Shown here: in pieces, positions 57,827 to 64,000 of the stretch
Layout: each line of letters begins with the position of its first letter
Position numbering within the stretch: the first letter of the stretch is position 1
From: Pedobacter aquae
GTDB taxonomy: Bacteria > Bacteroidota > Bacteroidia > Sphingobacteriales > Sphingobacteriaceae
Assembly: GCF_008195825.1 (NCBI RefSeq)
Contig: NZ_CP043329.1
Span: 2,976,001 to 3,040,000, forward strand
Direction of reading: 5' to 3'
Length of the DNA: 64,000 nucleotides
The notes under the pieces: generated by a model
Database searches by the model: none
Told to the model about the DNA's origin: nothing
The model's input: only the letters and a program-made list of their open reading frames with translations
Program-made: the position numbers and the translations under genes

Positions 57827-59679
57827 ATGAAAACACTTACATTATTTCTGATGGTCTTTTTCCCGGTATGGGTTTGCGGCCAAATCAACACCAAAACCAT
57901 AAGCGGTTATGTTTACCAAAGTTCTGATAAAACGCCACTTCCAGGCGTTGCTGTTCAGGTTAAAAACAATCCGAAACAAAGAACGCTTACCAATGCCAAG
58001 GGATATTTTAAAATTTCTATATCTTCTAACGATAAGATATTAGCGTTTAGTTTTTTAGGATTTAAAAAAAAGAAGTGGTCATCAAAAAGCAAGCCTCGCT
58101 TAAGGTTTATCTTGAGGAAGACAGCAATACCTTAGATGAAGTAGTAATTATGGGTTATGGCGCAGTAGCTAAAAGAGATTTGACAGGTGCTGTATCCGGA
58201 AAGGTTGCTGGTTTAGCGCCCCAGCATTATATAATGAATCATCATGCTCCACAAGATTTTAATACAGAATCTTACTCGGCCATTTCAGAAAATGGGTTTA
58301 AAACTTCGCTCTCCAATCCGCTATCAACTTTCTCTATTGATGTAGATGCTGCTTCTTATAGTAATATGAGGCGTTTTATCCAAAACGGACAGTTACCACC
58401 TAAAGATGCCGTACGTATAGAAGAGCTGATAAATTATTTCCAGTATCCTTATGCGGCACCTAAAGGAAAACATCCTATCCATATCCAAACAGAGATAACA
58501 ACAGCACCTTGGAACAAGAAACACCAGTTAGTAAAAATCGGCTTAAAAGCCAAACAAATAGCAACGGATAATTTACCTGCCGCCAATTTGGTTTTCTTGA
58601 TAGATGTTTCTGGCTCTATGCAAGGTCCTAGCAGATTGGGTTTACTAAAAACGGCTTTTAAACTATTAACAGATCAACTTCGCGAGCAAGATAAAGTTTC
58701 TATAGTGGTTTATGCTGGTGCAGCAGGCGTAGTATTACCGGCTACTTCTGGCGCTGATAAAACTAAAATTAAAGCTGCCTTAGAGCAATTAGAGGCCGGT
58801 GGCTCTACTGCTGGAGGTGCAGGTATTAAAAAAGCCTATGAAATCGCTCGCTCTCAGTTTATTAAAGGCGGCAATAACCGAGTTATTTTAGCTACCGATG
58901 GTGATTTTAACGTAGGTGCTTCTAGCGATGCTGAAATGCAACGTCTGATTGAGGAAAACCGAAATGATGGTGTGTTTTTAACTGTTTTAGGTTTTGGAAT
59001 GGGCAATTTAAAAGATAGCAAGATGGAGGCTTTGGCCGATAAAGGAAATGGCAATTACGCTTATATTGATAATATGAATGAGGCCAAGAAAGTGTTGGTT
59101 AACGAGTTTGGTTCTACCCTGTTTACCATAGCCAAGGATGTTAAATTACAGGTAGAGTTTAATCCATCAAAAGTTAAAGCTTACCGTTTAATAGGTTACG
59201 AAAACAAGTTGTTAAATAAAGAAGATTTTACTGATGATACTAAAGATGCTGGCGATATGGGTGCTGGCCACTCGGTAACAGCTTTATATGAAGTTATCCC
59301 GGTAGGTGTGCAAAGCGCATTTGTGAAAAAGGATGACGATTTAAAATACCAAGAAGCAGGTAGCATCAAAAATTCGGCTGAGTTATTGACGGTTAATGTG
59401 CGTTATAAAAATCCGGGAAACGAAGAAAGTATTTTATTGAGTCACCCTTTCATAGCCGCTGATGCTTCTCTTGAAAAAACATCAACAGATTTAAAATTTG
59501 CGGCTGCTATAGCTACATTTGGAATGTATTTAAGAAATTCTGAATATTTACAAGATTTTAATTTCGCCGAATTGCTCACTTTAGCAAAAGCTGGTAAAGG
59601 CGATGATAAAGAAGGGTACCGGGCCGAGTTTATACAACTGATAGAAAATGCTCGTTTAATAAAATCATCAAAAGAATAA
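57827..59679 (+). CDS. vWA-domain protein (YfbK/DUF3520 type) with CarboxypepD_reg domain, one-base frameshift
   Basis: First frame (57827 on): signal peptide (ends WVCGQ) and CarboxypepD_reg domain (SGYVYQSSDKTPLPGVAVQV). Second frame: VVIKKQASLKVYLEEDSNTL, a SusC-plug-like motif LDEVVIMGYGAVAKRDLTGA, a vWFA domain with MIDAS motif DVSGSMQGPS, TAGGAGIKKAYEIA and ATDGDFNVG, then a DUF3520-like end. Adding one A to the eight-A run at 58064-58071 joins the frames as FKKKEVVIKKQAS. Full protein about 617 residues, exported, function unknown. DUF4197 gene follows after 3 bp. Confidence 0.88.
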
Positions 59680-59682
59680 AAC

Positions 59683-60414
59683 ATGAAAAAAATTGCTTTA
59701 GCAGCAGCTATTACAACTACTTTTTTATTAAGCAGTTGCGAAACTTTAAACCAATATGCAGGTGCTTATGGTGGTGTACTTAACCAGGTAGTTACACCAA
59801 CCCAAACCGAAATGAGTATGGGTTTAAAACAAGCCTTAGAATTTGGTACTAATTACAGTGCCGATAGATTATCTGCCAAAGATGGTTTCTTAGGCAATAT
59901 GGCTGTTAAGATTTTATTTCCTGATGAAGCCAAAAAAGTAGAAAACACTTTGCGTTCTTTAGGTTTAAACCAGCTTTGCGATAATGTTATCTTGAGTTTA
60001 AACCGAGCTGCAGAAGATGCCGCAAAAGAAGCTAAGCCTATTTTTGTGGCTGCTATAAAGCAAATGACTTTTCAGGATGTAAGTAATATTTTATTAGGCC
60101 AACAAGATGCTGCTACCAATTATTTTAAAAGAACAACCAGCAGTTTATTAGCGCAAAAATTTAGACCTGTTATAGAAAGTAGCATCAATAAAGTGGGGGC
60201 TACCCGTTACTGGACGGATGTTACCACCCGGTACAATAAAATACCTTTGGTAAAACCTATACAAACAGATTTAACAGGTTATGTTACCGATAAAGCTATA
60301 GCCGGCCTATTTGTAGAAATCGCTCAAGAAGAGTTAAAAATAAGACAGCAAGCAGCAGCAAGGTCTACGCCTTTATTGCAAAAAGTTTTTGGTTACGCAG
60401 CCACTAAAAAATAA
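59683..60414 (+). CDS. DUF4197 lipoprotein
   Basis: 243 residues. Lipoprotein signal MKKIALAAAITTTFLLSSC, then a helical domain typical of DUF4197 (GLKQALEFGTNYSADRLS, FLGNMAVKILFPDEAKKVE, AAIKQMTFQDVSNILLGQQDAATNYFK). Its biochemical role is not established. Three bp downstream of the vWA protein, likely one operon. Confidence 0.9.
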   Translation: MKKIALAAAITTTFLLSSCETLNQYAGAYGGVLNQVVTPTQTEMSMGLKQALEFGTNYSADRLSAKDGFLGNMAVKILFPDEAKKVENTLRSLGLNQLCDNVILSLNRAAEDAAKEAKPIFVAAIKQMTFQDVSNILLGQQDAATNYFKRTTSSLLAQKFRPVIESSINKVGATRYWTDVTTRYNKIPLVKPIQTDLTGYVTDKAIAGLFVEIAQEELKIRQQAAARSTPLLQKVFGYAATKK

Positions 60415-60420
60415 AGGGTT

Positions 60421-60756
60421 ATGGAGTTTATCAACTGGGCAGATTTTGAAAAAGTTGAGCTAAGGGCAGGAACCATTATTGAAGTAGCACCTTTTCCGGA
60501 AGCAAAGAAACCCGCTTGGAAGGTGAAAGTAGATTTTGGTGAGCTAGGTCTTAAATGGTCTAGCGCACAAATTACTACTCACTATCAGGCAGAAGATTTA
60601 ATAGGCAAACAAATTATAGGTGTGGTAAATTTTCCAAAAAAGCAAATAGGCAAGTTCATGTCTGAGTTTTTAGTTACCGGTTTCCCGGATGAAAATGGCG
60701 CTATTGTACTGGCCACAACAGAGCATAAAGTACCAAACGGAGCAAAATTGATTTAG
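60421..60756 (+). CDS. csaA: CsaA-like tRNA-binding protein
   Basis: 111 residues, OB-fold of the CsaA/EMAP-II type: INWADFEKVELRAGTIIEV, FPEAKKPAWKVKVDFG, KWSSAQITTHY, VVNFPKKQIGKFMSEFLVTG. Suggested chaperone-like tRNA binding. Tight spacing with DUF4197 (6 bp) and tadA (2 bp). Confidence 0.93.
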   Translation: MEFINWADFEKVELRAGTIIEVAPFPEAKKPAWKVKVDFGELGLKWSSAQITTHYQAEDLIGKQIIGVVNFPKKQIGKFMSEFLVTGFPDENGAIVLATTEHKVPNGAKLI

Positions 60757-60758
60757 AT

Positions 60759-61235
60759 ATGCGTTACACATTTGGCGAAGAGCCTGAAATATCTACAGAC
60801 GAGTTTTACATGAAAGAAGCCTATAAGGAAGCTTTATTGGCCTTAGCGGCTGATGAAGTGCCCATTGGCGCTATTGTTGTAGCCGCTAATGGTAGAATTA
60901 TTGGCAGAGGGTATAACCTTACAGAGCGTTTAAATGATGTTACAGCCCATGCAGAAATGCAAGCTTTTACAGCGGCAAGCAATGCCATGGGGGGCAAATA
61001 TTTAAAAGATTGCACTTTATATGTAACCATGGAGCCTTGTGTAATGTGTGCTGGCGCTTCTTACTGGACACAAGTAAGTAAAATTGTTTTTGGAGCTTAC
61101 GATACCCAAAGAGGTTTTAGCAGGGTTAGTCCTTCAATATTACACCCCAAAACTATTTTTGTAGGGGGCATTTTGCAAGAAAGCTGTGGAGATTTGGTAC
61201 GTAAATTTTTTCAAGAGAAGAGAAACAAATCTTAA
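60759..61235 (+). CDS. tadA: tRNA-specific adenosine deaminase (TadA family)
   Basis: 158 residues. Cytidine/deoxycytidylate-deaminase-like fold: zinc site HAEMQAF (catalytic Glu) and EPCVMCAGA (two Cys), with VPIGAIVV before and IVFGAYDTQRGF after. Converts adenosine to inosine at wobble 34 of tRNA-Arg. Two bp downstream of csaA. A guanine deaminase is less likely. Confidence 0.9.
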   Translation: MRYTFGEEPEISTDEFYMKEAYKEALLALAADEVPIGAIVVAANGRIIGRGYNLTERLNDVTAHAEMQAFTAASNAMGGKYLKDCTLYVTMEPCVMCAGASYWTQVSKIVFGAYDTQRGFSRVSPSILHPKTIFVGGILQESCGDLVRKFFQEKRNKS

Positions 61236-61267
61236 CATTAATAAAACAAAAAATACTTGTAGTACTT

Positions 61268-61275
61268 TATCTTTG
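61268..61275 (+). promoter_or_regulatory. Candidate -7 element of the superoxide dismutase gene
   Basis: TATCTTTG matches TAnnTTTG, 42 bp before the ATG at 61318; the -33 is not clear. Confidence 0.45.
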
Positions 61276-61317
61276 TAACTATTAACTCATATTGTTAAAT
61301 CTTAAAATAAATAAATT

Positions 61318-61920
61318 ATGGCTTTTGAATTACCAGCGTTACCATACGCAACTAACGCATTAGAACCACATATTGATGCTACTACAATGGAAATCCACCA
61401 TGGCAAACACCATGCTGCTTACGTTACCAATTTAAACAAAGCTTTAGAAGGTAAAGAAGACGGTTCTTCTATTGAAGAAATTTGCCAAAACATTTCTGCT
61501 TACCCTGCTGCGGTAAGAAATAATGGTGGCGGTCACTACAATCACTCTTTATTTTGGGCTGTAATGGGTCCAAATGCTGGTGGCGCACCAAGTGGCGAGT
61601 TGGCTGATGCTATTAATGCAGCTTTTGGTTCTTTTGAAGATTTCAAAACTAAATTTGCTGAAGCAGGTGCTACTCGTTTTGGTTCTGGTTGGGCTTGGTT
61701 AATTGTTGCTGATGGTAAATTAGCAGTAACTTCAACTCCAAACCAAGACAACCCTTTAATGGATATTGCTGAGGTTAAAGGTACGCCAATCTTAGGTATG
61801 GATGTTTGGGAACATGCTTACTACTTAAAATATCAAAACAAACGTCCTGATTATATTGCTGCATTTTGGAATGTAGTAAACTGGGATGCTGTTGCAGAGC
61901 GTTTTGCAGCTGCAAAATAA
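61318..61920 (+). CDS. Superoxide dismutase (Fe/Mn)
   Basis: 200 residues. Metal ligands: His in [12 protein letters not shown], His in [13 protein letters not shown], Asp and His in [13 protein letters not shown]. Dismutes superoxide in the cytoplasm. Metal preference (Fe, Mn or either) is not settled by reading. Single gene with its own terminator. Confidence 0.95.
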   Translation: MAFELPALPYATNALEPHIDATTMEIHHGKHHAAYVTNLNKALEGKEDGSSIEEICQNISAYPAAVRNNGGGHYNHSLFWAVMGPNAGGAPSGELADAINAAFGSFEDFKTKFAEAGATRFGSGWAWLIVADGKLAVTSTPNQDNPLMDIAEVKGTPILGMDVWEHAYYLKYQNKRPDYIAAFWNVVNWDAVAERFAAAK

Positions 61921-61939
61921 TTTGGCATTATTTTAATGC

Positions 61940-61977
61940 TTAAAAAGCGGGGGGAAATTCATCTCTCCGCTTTTTTA
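61940..61977 (+). terminator. Intrinsic terminator of the superoxide dismutase gene
   Basis: AAAAAGCGG / CCGCTTTTTT hairpin (61942-61976) ending in a T run. Confidence 0.8.
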
Positions 61978-61983
61978 TGATCT

Positions 61984-62145
61984 ATGAAAAAATTATCCAT
62001 CCCAAGCTTATTGCTTTTGTTAACCCTGTTAAGCAGTTGCGAAGCTATAGGTACTATTTTTAAAGCTGGTTATTATGTAGGTATATTTGTTGTGGTGATT
62101 ATATTGGTCATCATATTTTTTATATACAACAAATTTAGAAGATGA
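61984..62145 (+). CDS. Small lipoprotein/membrane protein, 53 aa
   Basis: 53 residues: lipoprotein-like N-terminus MKKLSIPSLLLLLTLLSSC and a second hydrophobic helix (VGIFVVVIILVIIFFIY) before NKFRR. I recall very similar small lipoprotein/single-helix proteins in Bacteroidota. Its stop overlaps the MDR start by 4 bp (ATGA). Confidence 0.65.
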   Translation: MKKLSIPSLLLLLTLLSSCEAIGTIFKAGYYVGIFVVVIILVIIFFIYNKFRR

Positions 62146-63149
62146 TGAAAGCTTTAGTGCTTCACGGCATAAAAGAACCCCTTAAATTAGAAGAAGTTAG
62201 CAAGCCTACACTTAACGCTGGCGAGGTATTGGTAAAGATAAAAGCAGCAGCTTTTAACCGTAGAGATTACTGGATACAACAAGGTAAATATGCAGGCTTA
62301 AAGTTCCCTATTACTTTAGGTTCTGATGGCTGTGGTGTTATAGCAGAAGTTTTTGACGATGCCAACCAACACTGGATAGGCAAAGAAGTAGTTATAAACC
62401 CTTCTTTTAACTGGGGCGATGCTCCAAATTATCAAGGAAAAGATTTTAAAATATTGGGTTTGCCAGATGATGGTACTTTTGCAGCATATGTTAAAGTACC
62501 TGTAGCACAAGTTTACGAAAAGCCTAAATATCTAAACTATATAGAAGCGGCAGCTTTCCCCTTGGCAGGATTAACCGCATACCGAGCTTTATTTACCAAA
62601 GCACAACTTCAAAAAGATGAGAAAGTACTCCTCGTTGGTATAGGTGGTGGCGCAGCTACTTTTGCTTTACTTTGGGCTATTCATGCAGGTGCTGAGGTTT
62701 ATGTAACCTCTGGTTCTGATGATAAAATAGCCAAAGCAATTACACTAGGAGCAAAGGGTGGTATAAATTATAAAAGCGAAAGCTATGATACAGATTTACA
62801 AGCCTTAGCTGCCGATGGTTTTGATGTGATTATTGATAGCGCTATTGGTGAAGGTTTCGCCAAGCATTTAAACCATGTAAAACCTGGTGCTCGTTTGGTT
62901 TTCTTTGGGGCTACAGCCGGAGATTTACCTCCTCTAAATGCCCGTATCATCTTCTGGAAACAACTACAAATTATGGGCACTACTATGGGTACGGCTCAAG
63001 AATTTGAGGATATGCTGCAATTTATGACCAAACATGAAATTAAACCTGTGGTAGAAAGTGTTTTTGCTTGTGAAGATGCAGAGCAAGCTATCCGTTTAAT
63101 GGATCAATCAGACCAGTTTGGAAAGATTGTTATCACATTTAACGATTAA
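62142..63149 (+). CDS. Zinc-independent MDR/quinone-oxidoreductase-type dehydrogenase
   Basis: 335 residues. GroES-like N-terminal half (VLVKIKAAAFNRRDYWIQQ, GSDGCGVIAE) and Rossmann half with LVGIGGGAATFALLWAIHAG. The structural-zinc Cys cluster of classical alcohol dehydrogenases is absent. NADPH-dependent reduction of a quinone or enone is the family role. Its stop overlaps the convergent regulator stop by 4 bp. Confidence 0.88.
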   Translation: MMKALVLHGIKEPLKLEEVSKPTLNAGEVLVKIKAAAFNRRDYWIQQGKYAGLKFPITLGSDGCGVIAEVFDDANQHWIGKEVVINPSFNWGDAPNYQGKDFKILGLPDDGTFAAYVKVPVAQVYEKPKYLNYIEAAAFPLAGLTAYRALFTKAQLQKDEKVLLVGIGGGAATFALLWAIHAGAEVYVTSGSDDKIAKAITLGAKGGINYKSESYDTDLQALAADGFDVIIDSAIGEGFAKHLNHVKPGARLVFFGATAGDLPPLNARIIFWKQLQIMGTTMGTAQEFEDMLQFMTKHEIKPVVESVFACEDAEQAIRLMDQSDQFGKIVITFND

Positions 63150-63868
63150 ACATTTCTACTCTCTATAGCTTTAAAAAATCCATCCCGGTAGGTGTCTCCT
63201 ATCGGGATAATTTTATCTCCAATAGTAATCCGGCTACGTTCTATACTTTCAATTTTATCTAAAGCAAGAATATAAGATTTATGTACCCTGATGAATTGAT
63301 GCTCTGGTAAAACATCCTCCATTTTTTTCATGCTTTGTAGGGTAATAATACGTTCTGTTTTGGTATAGATGGAGATATAATCTTTCAAACCCTCTATAAA
63401 CAAAATATCATTCAAGTATATTTTTTGGATTTTATGCTCTGTTTTAACGAAAATAAAATTATTGATGGGGGCTGGAGCAGCATTAGTTTCTACAGGAAGC
63501 GGAGCAGCTACATTACATAACAATTGTTGTGCTTTTTGTGCTGCTTGGTAAAAACGCTCAAAAGCTACTGGCTTTAATAGATAATCAACCACATTAAGTT
63601 CGTAACCTTCTAAAGCATACTCTTGGTAAGCGGTAGTTAAAATAACCTTACACTTTCCGTTAGCAATTTTTAAAAACTGAATGCCTGTAAGTTCTGGCAT
63701 TTGTACATCTAGGAAAACCAAATCAGCTTCGCCATTTTGTACGGCCATTAAAGCTTCAATAGGGTTTTGGTAGCTCTTAACTAAAGTAAGAAAAGGTATT
63801 TTCTCAATATAATCAGAGATTATATCAATAGCCAAAGGCTCGTCATCTACAACAAGGCAGCGTATCAT
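63146..63868 (-). CDS. LytTR-family response regulator
   Basis: 240 residues. Receiver domain (Asp pair VVDDEPLAIDIIS, phospho-acceptor Asp in LVFLDVQMPELTG, TAYQEYALEGYELNVVDYLLKP) and a C-terminal LytTR DNA-binding domain (FIRVHKSYILALDKIESIER). Pairs with the sensor kinase whose end is 2 bp upstream. Confidence 0.93.
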   Translation of the reverse strand: MIRCLVVDDEPLAIDIISDYIEKIPFLTLVKSYQNPIEALMAVQNGEADLVFLDVQMPELTGIQFLKIANGKCKVILTTAYQEYALEGYELNVVDYLLKPVAFERFYQAAQKAQQLLCNVAAPLPVETNAAPAPINNFIFVKTEHKIQKIYLNDILFIEGLKDYISIYTKTERIITLQSMKKMEDVLPEHQFIRVHKSYILALDKIESIERSRITIGDKIIPIGDTYRDGFFKAIESRNV

Positions 63869-63870
63869 GG

Positions 63871-64000
63871 CTATAAATTTAAATATAATTCGCAGAAATA
63901 ATGCTCTTCGCCATCCTCTACGGTAAGTTTATATTGCTGTGGATAGGTGAGGTCTAAACGTCTTTTAACATTTACCATACCTATACCACCAGTTTGATCT
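63871..64000 (-). CDS. LytS-type sensor histidine kinase, C-terminal end only
   Basis: Only about 43 residues are in the window: TGGIGMVNVKRRLDLTYPQQ is the G-box and beyond of HATPase_c in LytS-type kinases; the stop is at 63871-63873. The rest of the gene is to the right of the window. It is 2 bp from the LytTR regulator, so they form one operon. Confidence 0.85.
   Translation of the reverse strand, partial: DQTGGIGMVNVKRRLDLTYPQQYKLTVEDGEEHYFCELYLNL

Noticed and set aside
1-64000. CRISPR arrays, tRNA or rRNA genes
   Set aside because: No regularly spaced identical repeats with unique spacers and no cloverleaf or rRNA-like sequence were seen in the intergenic regions; the periodic repeats at 1-10388 are coding.

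Overview
The window looks like chromosomal DNA of a low-GC Bacteroidota, most probably of the Sphingobacteriales/Cytophagia type. Evidence: a type IX secretion (T9SS) C-terminal sorting domain, Bacteroidota -7 elements (TAnnTTTG) upstream of several genes, the 29-residue AURKAIP1/COX24-like ribosomal peptide, futalosine-pathway menaquinone genes, and an ECF sigma/anti-sigma pair next to CarboxypepD_reg/TonB-type modules. The genus cannot be settled by reading alone. I saw no rRNA, tRNA, CRISPR array, phage or insertion sequence.

Layout. 1-10388 (minus) holds two giant secreted repeat proteins built from IPT/TIG domains and FG-GAP/VCBS repeats in exact sets of seven; the first runs off the left edge. 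An AraC regulator (10785-11843) lies upstream, with a cluster of similar short motifs between it and the second giant gene. 12191-19335 is a two-gene operon of an NtrY-like membrane histidine kinase and a very large predicted outer-membrane barrel. 19447-23482 is metabolism: fabD, a QueD/PTPS-folE pair, mqnB and mqnD. 23897-37549 holds a LolC/E-type permease, an MBL hydrolase, an alpha/beta hydrolase, a rhomboid protease, a prolyl oligopeptidase, rmuC and a secreted-peptidase run (M61, M28, S9B). 37621-47070 is housekeeping: ssb, mutY, HU, a TPR protein, the small ribosomal peptide, RNase G, an EEP-family protein, an NlpC/P60 peptidase and pyruvate dehydrogenase E1alpha and E2. 48502-51304 is a PhoR-like kinase with a DUF47 protein and a PiT phosphate transporter. 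51305-54770 is accessory-like: an 11-bp-phased repeat element, a cassette-like single-gene unit bounded by an inverted repeat, and hipBA. 55334-64000 has aat, an ECF sigma/anti-sigma operon divergent from a vWA protein, DUF4197, csaA, tadA, superoxide dismutase, an MDR oxidoreductase and a LytTR regulator with the tail of its sensor kinase.

A pattern cuts across the window: six genes (folE, the LolC/E permease, the DUF3887/alpha-beta hydrolase, RNase G, hipA and the vWA protein) are each broken by what reads as loss of one base in an A/T homopolymer. In every case restoring one base recreates the expected family sequence. Several of these genes are normally essential or important, so uncorrected homopolymer errors in the assembly are the simplest explanation.

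The most unusual structures are the five consecutive IPT + seven-repeat FG-GAP units, the 11-bp-phased noncoding element at about 51675-51817, the cassette-like unit at about 52072-52798, and the SusC-plug-like motif shared by the anti-sigma protein and the divergent vWA protein.
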